From Marisa cornuarietis (taxonomy: Eukaryota > Mollusca > Gastropoda > Architaenioglossa > Ampullariidae), in the NCBI GenBank assembly GCA_004794655.1, contig SMMW01000080.1, positions 341,501 through 405,500 on the forward strand: a stretch of 64,000 nt of DNA. The letters are read 5' to 3'. Shown here one piece after another: positions 45,191 to 54,410 of the stretch. The notes under the pieces are model-generated. The model was not told the DNA's origin and ran no database searches. It saw nothing but the letters and a program-made list of their open reading frames with translations. A program made the position numbers and the translations under genes. The stretch's first letter is position 1; every line of letters begins with the position of its first letter.

Positions 45191-45698
45191 TGAGAGAAAT
45201 CTAGGAGCTTAACTCCTTGCGACTGACAGGTTAAAGTGTCTTACGAGAGTTTTCGTGTCTCGGAATGGGCAAATCCGCTCAAGGAAATATGCCAGCTAGG
45301 CGGATTGACAACAAAGCTGATATTTAAGAAAAACGTCTTAAGACTTGTTGAGATCAAGTGCTTCTCGAACACAGAAGAAAAGAATCGGTAAAGTAACTGC
45401 AATTTACATAAGAGCGTTACAGCGGTCACATAACAGCCACACATTGTCTTTCATATGCATTTACATGTTTATCTTAGCACTCAAACACTATCCTTATTTA
45501 CTATCCAAATTTTTTACATCGTTATTATTGTTATTAAAGTAGATTTATATAGAGCAATTTTCAACCCCAGAGTCGACTCAATGCGCCTTCCAAACAAAAA
45601 ACAAAAAACAAAAAAACAACACATGCTTCTTCGTCTTTCTGTTTCAACGATTTGCTTGTCTGCGGCCTTTTTGGTTCCATCTACGGCCTTCTGCGTCC
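45191..45698. other. Intergenic with a segment shared with 25.0 kb
   Basis: 45,274-45,410 matches 24,992-25,125. The order fold-back element then this segment is the same in both places, but the distance differs (about 0.8 kb at 24-25 kb, under 0.1 kb here). No gene recognised. Confidence 0.6.
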
Positions 45699-46085
45699 CC
45701 ATCGAAAGCCAGCCTGTTCGTAACGGTTTCTTGCGCAATTCGTCGCATGATTTTGTTGACCAGAGATCTGTACAGTCATTTTTTTATCCACTTTGATCTC
45801 TGCAAATTTGACAATTTCCCATCTCCGAATCACTTCGCTACATTTTGGCTTCGAGATCAACGTGCACCAGCAGCGTGGATTGAAAAGTTCTGTTGTCACA
45901 TCGAAAGCCAGCCTCTTTGTAAAGATTTCTTCGTGCCACTCGTCGCAAGATTTTGTCGACTAGCGATCTCCACAGCCATATTATTTTATCTTCTCCACTC
46001 CCATCACTGGACATTTGATAATTCCTCATCTCCCAACCGCTTTGCTACATTTTGGATTCTTGATCAACGTGTATCAGCAGCGTGG
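45699..46085. repeat. Two-copy tandem repeat, about 200 bp per unit
   Basis: Unit 1 runs from ATCGAAAGCCAGCCTGTTCG (45,701) and unit 2 from ATCGAAAGCCAGCCTCTTTG (45,900). Both end near CAACGTG...CAGCAGCGTGGA (45,858 and 46,065). The units diverge by substitutions and indels. A 117-codon frame (45747-46100, non-ATG start) and minus-strand frames cross both units, but no domain is recognised. Confidence 0.75.
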
Positions 46086-46775
46086 ACTGAAGCCTTCTGA
46101 TGTCTTGTGAACTTTTGTGCGGCATTTGTGTTGAGGCGACGCATCTGTCAGCAATCTGTTTGCACGCCGGACATGGGTGGCCATTTGTCTGCTTGTCTTC
46201 GTCGTCATCGTGTGTACATGCATGCGTGCTCTGGGCGTCTTGAGTTGCACTCACTGACTGTGTCTGCTGACATTCGTTGAATGGTTTAGTTCACAGCTGT
46301 AGAATCCGCCACACCATGACTCTCAATGTTATCCTTTAGATGTTATGTTCATGCTTGTGTGCGGTATTTTCTTTTTCTACCTTGTATTTTTGTTTGTTGC
46401 AATGTCTCTGTATAATTGTTAATAAGTTTGGTCTTTGTTTGAACGTGGTTTCTATGTCAATCTGTTTTAAAGCTTTTTTTTTAGTAGTACTCATAACAAC
46501 AGTCCGCACAATACTACTCCTTTTTCAGCAACCCTCCCTTTTCCGTTTATTGCTATTTCCAATCGGTCTTAACGACACTCTTAGTTCTTGTTATCTGATT
46601 CCTCTTTGCGTTTTCTTTATTTGTCTTTTATTAGTCATCGGTACTGTTGTTCATCCTTCCGTTCCTTTGTATGTTGTCCATGTCTCGTTCTTGTCTCGAG
46701 CGTTAAGAGCACGCTCTTCACAAGCTTGAGTATGCGTACAGAGATCACGCATTATTATTATTACTTCCCTTCTTG
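46086..46775. other. Intergenic, T-rich
   Basis: Pyrimidine-rich plus strand gives hydrophobic frames (46340-46729, Leu/Phe/Cys-rich) that look compositional rather than a membrane protein: no conserved motif and a non-receptor pattern. Confidence 0.4.
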
Positions 46776-47205
46776 CACCTGAAAGTGAGAGGGAATGGAG
46801 CTGTCAAGCTGTTGTGATCTCTTCCACAGAGTCGGGCTTCCATCTGAATTACGCTTGTATGTGCTTTCTAAGATAACGACTAACTCAAACTCAGTTGAAA
46901 CAGAGGACAGTGAGTAATGAGTTAGAAGTAGGTCTTGTATTGTTTCGTGTGTGTGTGTGAATGGTGTCTTGTGTTTGACGTCTTGTGTGCGTCATTTGTT
47001 CGTCGTCATTTCGGAAAAAGGGGATGACGTAAAAAAAAAGAAGAGAAAACAGTTCGATGGACGGATGAGCGAAGAAAAACAACGAGTTCTTCGTCTTCCA
47101 TAACTCTCACAAGGACATTCCTGTAAATCTGTGCCTCTTCGACTCGACTCAACTACAAACCTCTTCATCCTCATCGTCATCTGGGGGGCTCGTCAAGCGT
47201 TGTAT

Positions 47206-47248
<43 letters not shown>

Positions 47249-48700
47249 TATGCGTCGTGCGTATGTAAGGTAAGTGTATGTGCGTCATATTACACAGTGC
47301 CACCATTGTTGTAGATCAACGTTCATGGTGCCACTTCATGTTTCTTTCCTACTGACAGTAAACGCGTTATAACGACTGGATAAACAACCTGGATTAGGGG
47401 GGTGATTTTTTTTTTGTCGTGAATATAAGACAGAGAAGATAAATATTGAGATTTGTTGCGGGAAGCCTTAAACAAAAAGCACAGTATGGCGATGTGTGTG
47501 TGTGTTTGTGTGCGTGCGTGCGCGCGATTTTAAAACGAATTATGGGCCGTTTGTCCGATCCCCTCTAAATGTGGGAGGATTATTCTTTTAATATACGGGA
47601 AGGCCGTAGACGTAGACAGTGGTTAACAATCACGGAGAAGATTTTATTGAAAGGTCGATAAATCTAAGATGATAATATTATGACATTATCTAACGCGTGC
47701 TGTGAGACGAATATTTAAAATAGTCACTGGATTAGAGAAATAATGAAACATTCACATGCGTTTTATTTATTCATTTTTTTACTTATATATCGTGGCGATT
47801 GTCCAGACGCTGTCTATTCAGAAAGGCGAGATTTTTCCATTGTTAACATTTAGCCGATTAACAAACCTAATACGGCCAGAAAACATGTTTGATGCCCACC
47901 CGCAATCCGTACATAATCTGCTAAAACGATAGGGTCTGGGCAACAACGAACATCGAAAAATGAAAGGACAGTTACCTGCATTAACAAATTGTATGAATTG
48001 GAATTATATACAGAAGTGTTGGTGTGTATAACTATTAACATGTGGCTTTATCACTCTTACATAGAACCCGCATTTAAATTAGTAATTCCTTTGGCCACCA
48101 TTCTTAGTAAAATGCCCTTTATACAAAAATTGTAAAAACTGAAAAGAATAAATACTTTTTTCTTTGCGTTATTTGTGAATCTTTGTGATTATATAAAACA
48201 CCGGAATTTTGTTCGTTTCAGCATTTATTTCTAGAATGAATATTTGAAACCAGTTTCACTGACCAACAATAGACTATGCTATATACTAAAGATTTGTCTC
48301 CAAAACTTTATGAAAGATAACAATATAAATCAAAATATTTTTTCTATTTTTTTAGATACAAAAGATTAAGACTTTTTTGTAAGCTGTTCATGTGAATTAG
48401 TGTGAAAAATGATGAATGAAGGATTAACCAGGCTCTAACATCATGACAACAAAAAAATAATAAACATTGTTAAAGTTTCTCTATACATTCTGCAGGGTGC
48501 CTAAAGGGTGAAAAAGACATCTCTTGGCTTTGAAATAAAAATCGCATCCAAAACTCAAAGAAACTGATACATTAATCAAACAATTTTACTTTTCTTTAGA
48601 AAATATTCATAAGATTTTGATTTTGTCTTTTCGCGAGAATTTTGAGGTACGAATACGATGATGTATGAATGAGGTTAAAAAGGCCCTACCATCAGTAATA
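46776..48700 (+). repeat. Third, decayed copy of the receptor downstream segment
   Basis: 46,776-46,915 matches 31,905-32,045 and 42,935-43,075 (GTTGTGATCTCTTCCACAGA). A 430-bp foreign stretch follows, including (GT)n at 47,209-47,247. Similarity resumes at 47,358 (GTAAACG(C/G)GTTATAAC(G/A)AC) and runs to about 48,290, including the broken counterpart of the 47-codon frame near 47,540. 48,290-48,700 parallels 36,430-36,860 and 44,200-44,700. No receptor lies just before it, so its own receptor was lost or moved. Confidence 0.65.
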
Positions 48701-48919
48701 ACATTAAGTGCTACAAGCAGCAGTCCTTATACGACTTCCCCCATTACTGTGACACATCATATGCTCAATACTACAAGATTCCAATGCGTCATAGAAAGCA
48801 ATGATCTTTGAAAGTCTGCCAGCCCGTGAATTTCAAACTAGGAAAGAATTTGACTGTGTGGATACAAAAATGAAGCTACTCTCATCAAAGTAACCATAAA
48901 CATATTATCTGCTCTCGAC
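48701..48919. other. Intergenic, nothing recognised
   Basis: Weakly similar to 28,110-28,300 (TGTGA(T/C)A(C)AT(T/C)AT). No gene. Confidence 0.4.
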
Positions 48920-49545
48920 AGTGGTGATGTTTCTGTCTTTACTCTGATCTGTCTGCCGCATTCGACACTATCGACCACTCACTGCTCCTTCAAAGACTTC
49001 GCATCCTCCAACTGATTTCTGGATCTGCGCTAGCGTGTTTCAACTCCTAACTGATAGGACACAGACTTTTCCCCATTTTGATAATTTTGTGCACAAATAC
49101 ACTTTCATCATGCATACAGTCTCATGTTTCTCCTCAATCCTATGGTGATGACACGCAGCTGTACTGCTCTACCCCGCCGACTGAGTCTCACTCTGCTCTC
49201 AACACCATATATTGGCCTGTATTAGTGAGGTCAAAAATTGGATGGCACAGAACAACCTTAAGCTTAACGATGATAAATCAGACGCCCTCTTCTGCTCGAG
49301 AAGAAGAAATCGTTTATCGCTCATCACCCCACCAAGTACATCAAAGCAGGCAAAACCAACTTTACCTTCACGTTGTCCGACCTAAATCATCGTTACTGCT
49401 GACATGACCCTTGTCAGACAAGTTACAGGTGTCTGTCGGTCTGCCTGTTATGAGCCTCGTAAGATCAGGGTCATTCGACACATTCTCTCTACATGCTGAT
49501 CATGCTCATTAGTGAGGGTGATTATGCGCGATATAAATCACACGT
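48920..49545 (+). pseudogene. CR1-like LINE remnant (RT)
   Basis: 48,950-49,015 reads SDLSAAFDTIDHSLLLQRLR, motif A of a CR1/Rex-type reverse transcriptase. 49,140-49,200 reads YGDDTQLYCSTPPTESHSAL, the catalytic motif C with Gly in place of Ala, an accepted variant. 49,250-49,300 gives LKLNDDKSDALFCS. Parts are in different frames with a large internal deletion between motifs A and C. The 3' end near 49,520 (TGCGCGATATAAAT) resembles the ends of the CR1-like copies at 38.4 and 59.7 kb. Confidence 0.75.
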
Positions 49546-50049
49546 TTATACCAAAGGGATAGAAAACTTCTCAATATTGATAATTTGAAAACTTAGACCA
49601 ATCGATATTTCATCAAGGTCCTGCCTTCTCTATAAATATTACAATTAATTCTACCTCCTATGGCTAAAACACCAATCCCCCCTTCAAATAACAACAGTTT
49701 CCCTCTACAGACTCAGCAATGGAAAGGAACCTAATCGATACCAAAAGATATTTGGTATAAACGATATTTCTAAAACTAATAAAGTTAATCCGGCTTCCTG
49801 GACTAAGCCTAGTTGTAATTTTTAACAAATAAAACGAAACTTTACCTAAGAAGAAAAATAAATAAAAAGCATGAGGAGAAGCGCCACAGCACTTTAATAA
49901 AGCATCTTCTTACACATATTTCTCCCTGAATAAAAGCTTTGTTTATTTATGATAAAATAAGAAAACATTCCGCCCTTTGGTTTTGCAGTACAAAAAATAT
50001 TTTTACGCTTTTATAAACAGTTAATGTTCATACTGCCGGAACATTTGTA

Positions 50050-50104
<55 letters not shown>

Positions 50105-50822
50105 GCGCGCGCGCGTGTGTGAGTGTGTGTGTGTCTAGTAAACACAAAAATGAGCAGCGTTTTTCAAACAGGCTACGTAATATCCTAGGATTTGAAAAGC
50201 GTATTGAAGAAAATCAAGCAATTTTTATCGCTGCAAACAGTAAGTAATTTCAAAAGAAATAAAACGTATGACAAAATATGAAATGTATTATACTTTCATA
50301 AAAGACTTTAAGCTTTATTCTCAGATTCGAATTTTCCTAGTGCAAAAAGGCGTTTTGATTAACAGACGAGAAGTACTATTTAAATTCCTTTTCTGTCAGA
50401 CAGGTAAGAAAACACTTTGTAAAAGTGGGAAAATGTAAATGAAATTCTATGCACCATCGCAGGCTTTGGGGTTTAAGACGCAAATAGGAAGATCCCTCTT
50501 GGACTGATGACGAGACAAATAGACTCAAATGTTTTACGAACCAATCTTTATAGACAAGATGAGATGAGAACATTATGATAGCAGTATTTCTTTTTCACTA
50601 TTCAGAAAAAAGTCTGAGTGCAAATGGTTCACGTCCTCGATAACCAATAGAGGTTGTATATTTAGAAGCTTGGTTTTCGGCTTACTGACTGTAAGGATAT
50701 GAACATGGCTTCAAAACTCTTCGTCGCACTCGATGAAACTAGCCCCCGCGAAAAAATATGTTGAACAAAGCACTCTGATCTTTGGAATAGTATTTCACAA
50801 TCAGACAGGGGCTACGAATATC
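49546..50822 (+). other. Upstream region of receptor 5
   Basis: From about 49,720 it resembles the upstream regions of receptors 3, 4 and 6: CTAATCGATA(C/T)CAAA(A/C)GA, TTTTTAACAAATAAAACGAA (49,815), the TTTTGCAGTACA landmark, and ACAATCAGACAGGGGC right before the start. 50,049-50,134 is a palindromic dinucleotide tract listed separately. Confidence 0.65.
50049..50134. repeat. Palindromic microsatellite (AC)n(GC)n(GT)n
   Basis: About 50 bp of AC, then CGCGCGCGCG, then GT repeats ending GTGTCT, mirroring the opening AGACAC. The alternating purine-pyrimidine palindrome can form a hairpin or Z-DNA. Confidence 0.85.
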
Positions 50823-51197
50823 ATGGCGTCTCCAAATACAATTTCTATTAACCAAAGCCTCATCGAGACCAAGTTCGTCTTGGATCCAAGGAACGATCCC
50901 ATCAACATTTTGAGCATCCAAACGTTAAGGATGATGGACAAGATTATTCTGGCTTTCAAAACATGTGTGCTGGTCATCGGCCTGTTCACTAACGTGGTCA
51001 ACGGTGTTGTTTTCTGGCGCCAGGGACTACGTGACCGAATGAACCTCTGCCTCTTCTGTCTGTCTCTCGCAGACTTCGGTTACATGGTGACCATACTTCT
51101 CACTCTTACAGTCAGCTCAATCATGACACAGATCGAATCCCGTCTCGCTGAAGAGTACAGTGTCAATTTTAAACAAATAAAACGAAACGTTTTATAA
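50823..51197 (+). pseudogene. Receptor 5: truncated GPCR pseudogene
   Basis: ATG at 50823 begins MASPNTISINQSLIETKF. The frame keeps NDPINILS, TM1, FWRQGLRDRMNLCLFCLSLAD and TM2, then loop 1 (TQIESRLAEEYSVN). It leaves receptor sequence after 51166 and stops at 51197. The sequence that follows (TTTTAAACAAATAAAACG) is the upstream spacer otherwise found about 1 kb before receptors, so the coding region is fused to the next gene's upstream region. Helices 3-7 are gone and the product of about 124 residues cannot be a receptor. The retained part is close to receptor 6 and shows no internal stop, so the truncation looks recent. Frames opening earlier, at 50733, start with a non-ATG codon and are leader. 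Confidence 0.85.
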
Positions 51198-52264
51198 TCA
51201 TAAAAACACACATAGGATAAAAGTATCACCATTAATCCCTTTAAAAAACAAGAATAAATAGTCTTACTCAAATTTCTCCTTCATAGAAAGCTTTATTTAT
51301 TTATGATATAATAAGGAAACATCTCGTCCTTTCATTCTGCAGTACAGGAGGTATCTGATGAATAATTATTTATAATGTAAACTGACGAGACATTTCGACA
51401 CGCACGCACGCACGCACGCACACACACACGCACGCACGCACGCACACACACACAGATGGGGAGATAGTCTCGTAATTACTTAAATACACAGCCACACAGA
51501 CTAATTATGTTGTGTTTTAGGAAATGAGAAGGGTAACAAATTAAAAAAAAACAAATACTGTTTACTGCTCCAAAAAGGAAGCAATTTTAAAATAAAATGA
51601 AACAAAAGAGAAATGTCAAAGAATTTTTCTCTCACAGCAAACATAAAATTATTAACTTTCTATATTAGTATCTAGACCCACTCCTAGACGCCAATAGACA
51701 GCAGGTCATTTTTGAGCTGTTGACAAGTAAGACGCAGTTGTTGTTACGAACCAAGCTGTTCTTTATATAAGATAAGAGTTCGAGAAAATTTTGTAAGCAC
51801 GTTTCTTTTCACTACTCGGGAGAAAGAAACTCTGAGTGTAAGTTATTCAATCCTTGTTGATCAAGAGAGGCTGTATATTTAAAAGTTGGATTTTCTTCTT
51901 AATGTCTATACGGATATAAATGGTGTTTGAAAGCTCTGAGTGCACCTTCAAACTTCCGAAAAAAAAATCACACTCTGTAGAATAATACAATGTTTAAGTC
52001 ATGTGGTACATAATTACACGGATCTTTCTAACTAGAGGTACAATTTTGTTAACGAGAAAATAAAAAGCGTAAAACGTCTCATAAAGAACTATTTGGACAC
52101 TTCTGTGATGATACAATTTAATATTAAAGCGAAATGCAACTTTTAAACATTTTTTAAATGCTAGATCATAGTACTAAAAATTTAATCCCAAGGAAATCAT
52201 TTTGAACAAATCAATCTAATCTTTGGGAAGGTATTTTACAATCAGACTGAGAATAACTGGTAAC
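51167..52264 (+). other. Upstream region of receptor 6
   Basis: Parallels the region before receptor 5 (49,815-50,822): ACAAATAAAACGAAAC, GCTTTATTTATTTATGATA, CATTCTGCAGTACAGGAGG, then CCAAGCTGTTCTTTATATAA and GATCAAGAGAGGCTGTATAT. 51,399-51,454 is an (ACGC)n/(AC)n tract at the same place as the palindromic microsatellite before receptor 5. ACAATCAG (52,239-52,246) just before the ATG is a candidate 3' splice site. Confidence 0.7.
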
Positions 52265-53368
52265 ATGGCGTCTCCAAATACGACCTCTCTTAACCAGCGA
52301 ATCAGCGAGACCGAGTTCGTCTTTGATCCAAGGAACGATCCCATCAACATCTTGAGCAGACAAACGTGGAAAACAATAGAAAAGTGTATCATTGCTTTCT
52401 ATTTTTGTGTGCTGGTCGTCGGGCTGCCCACTAATGTGGTCAACGGTGTGGTTTTCTGGCGCCAGGGACTAAGTGACCGGATGAACCTCTGCCTCTTCTG
52501 TCTCTCACTCACCGACTTGGGTTACCTAGTAACCATACTCTTCACTCTTACTGTCAGCTCAATCATGACACAGATCGAATCCCGTCTCGCTGAAGAGAAC
52601 AGTGTCAAATTGGTTGTGTATGGTCTGGGTTTTATCTTCGGAACGTCAGTGTTGTCTCGATTGATCTCCACGGTGATAGCAGTCGAGCGATGTCTGTGTG
52701 TCATGTTTCCGTTACAAGCCACGTCCCTCATTAGGACCCGCACTATGGCCAGTATTTTAGCCGCCATCTTTGTTTTTGTTTTATTGTATTATTCTACAAT
52801 GTCAGTGTGTTTTGATATTACGTGCGCTACAGACAATGTCACTAGCCAAGTAAGTTGTCTTATCAGAGTCTCTTCCTTATACAGAGAAAACTATATGATG
52901 TGGCAAGTTATTTATAACCTTATTCCCAGAGTTGTCATCCCTGTAGGTATTTTCCTAACCATTGTAGTCGCTACATTTATCACGGTAGTCCGGCTGAGAG
53001 CCGCCATGTCTTGGCGCCAGCAAACCAGCTCCAGCAGGGGTGTGGTCCAAGTCAAGCAGATGGCGCTGACCAAAATGCTCGTGATCATCTCGTGCATCGA
53101 TATTGCGTGCTCAACGCTATTTGTCATCCAAGCGATGATAGAGAATATTCGAGCCGACTTTTTGAAGGGCGGACCTTTTTACAATCTGGTAAAATTAACA
53201 GGAAGCTTGAGCACTTTCTTCATAAGCATCAACAGTTCCGTCAACTTCTTTGTTTATATCACTCGCTCTACTCGCTACCGACTCCAGCTGCAGATGTTGT
53301 GCCGATCTAGACTATCTTTAAAAAACAAGAACAAAACCATAGCTAAGCATGGCTTATCTAGTTCATGA
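52265..53368 (+). CDS. Receptor 6: rhodopsin-type GPCR, probable chemosensory receptor (367 aa)
   Basis: Intact single-exon receptor, start MASPNTTSLNQ at ATG 52265; the open frame upstream to 52223 begins with a non-ATG codon. It has NDPINILS in the tail, then TM1 with a divergent start (CIIAFYFCVLVVGLPTNVVN), FWRQGLSDRMNLCLFCLSL where Arg is replaced by Ser, and LTDLGYL in place of LADLGYL; D2.50 is kept. TM3 ends STVIAVERCLCVMFP. Loop 2 keeps both cysteines around the sequon (DNVTS). TM6 reads LTKMLVIISCIDIACSTLFV; TM7 keeps NFFVY. It departs from the others also at FLKGGPFYNLVKLTG. It is therefore the most diverged intact member after receptor 8. AATAAA at 53423-53428 follows the stop by about 55 bp. 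Confidence 0.9.
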   Translation: MASPNTTSLNQRISETEFVFDPRNDPINILSRQTWKTIEKCIIAFYFCVLVVGLPTNVVNGVVFWRQGLSDRMNLCLFCLSLTDLGYLVTILFTLTVSSIMTQIESRLAEENSVKLVVYGLGFIFGTSVLSRLISTVIAVERCLCVMFPLQATSLIRTRTMASILAAIFVFVLLYYSTMSVCFDITCATDNVTSQVSCLIRVSSLYRENYMMWQVIYNLIPRVVIPVGIFLTIVVATFITVVRLRAAMSWRQQTSSSRGVVQVKQMALTKMLVIISCIDIACSTLFVIQAMIENIRADFLKGGPFYNLVKLTGSLSTFFISINSSVNFFVYITRSTRYRLQLQMLCRSRLSLKNKNKTIAKHGLSSS

Positions 53369-54149
53369 GCAGTTCCTTCTTCCTGAATGGGCATTTTATG
53401 ATGTTTGAAAGTAAACCATGTAAATAAAATATGATCTGGTAAATAAGAAAGAAATAATTCTTTCTTGAATATTAAATTATAAAATGCTTGTATTTTCTCT
53501 ATTGTAATAAAAAAAACAGATGTTTCAATGTCACTTAGCTATTGATGTGCTTAGTGATCTTTAAGCAACGTGCTAATTCAAGTTTAAACCGTTGTATTTA
53601 ATAAAACAGTTAAATTTAATTAATCCACCTTATAGGAAGGCTAAGTTCATTTAGGTGTGATTCTACTGCCACTAGCTAAAGCGATTCATAATCTGTTTTA
53701 CGGCAAACGACCAGCAGCAAATAATGTGTGACTATTATACGGCTAAAGTATTTTAGTCCAGTTATTGAAAATCCGGCTCTTAGCTTCAGTGTTTAATGGG
53801 AACTGCCTAAGCTCCCCATCTCTCTTTATTTAGGGGATGAATTCATTTAATTTTTAAAATAATTTGAAGACTTGCCATTGCAACTTCTAAACAGCTTAGC
53901 TATAGAAGGGCACCACACTTTACAAGCATATAACAGAAAAATAATTCGATTTGTATTTATAGGAAACATCAGTTTACGATAGCTTCCGAAAACTGCGAAT
54001 TTATTATTGTAATAACTAAGTATTGAAAGCTAAATATAACCTTCACTTTTTAGTCAGCAAACATAAACTAGGTAAATTCCTTGTTATGCCTCTCGAAAAA
54101 AAGACAACGACTAACATGAAAAAATTAACTCTTATAACCCCAAAACACC
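53369..54149. other. Intergenic, nothing recognised
   Basis: AT-rich. It contains the polyadenylation signal of receptor 6 and no open frame with family features. Confidence 0.4.
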
Positions 54150-54410
54150 TCCAGCAGGAGTTACCCCCTACCACAGCAGATGACTTGCAAAAATGCTCGT
54201 GGTCATTTAGTACATCGACATCAGTTGCTAAGAATCAGATGTCTTCCATGCGATGTAGGAGATTTGCCACTTTTTGACCAGCAGTCATTTGTACTAACTC
54301 TTTTGAGCAATAGGAAGAATAAGTATAGTCTCCATATGCACTAAGTCCCGTCAACTTCTTCACTTCTTTTGTGCATTTTACCCACTACCGACTCGAGGTA
54401 CAGACCTTAT
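54150..54410 (+). pseudogene. Receptor fragment (TM6-TM7)
   Basis: CAAAAATGCTCGTGGTCATT (54,188) corresponds to the TM6 start of the family (LTKMLVVI), followed by CATCGACATCA. Further on, CGTCAACTTCTTC (54,349) and CACTACCGACTCGAG (54,382) correspond to the VNFF and RYRLE region of TM7. Stops and deletions are frequent; no open frame survives. Confidence 0.7.

Noticed and set aside
46340..46729. Possible membrane protein of 129 codons
   Set aside because: Hydrophobicity follows from T-rich composition; no receptor motif, no relative in the window.
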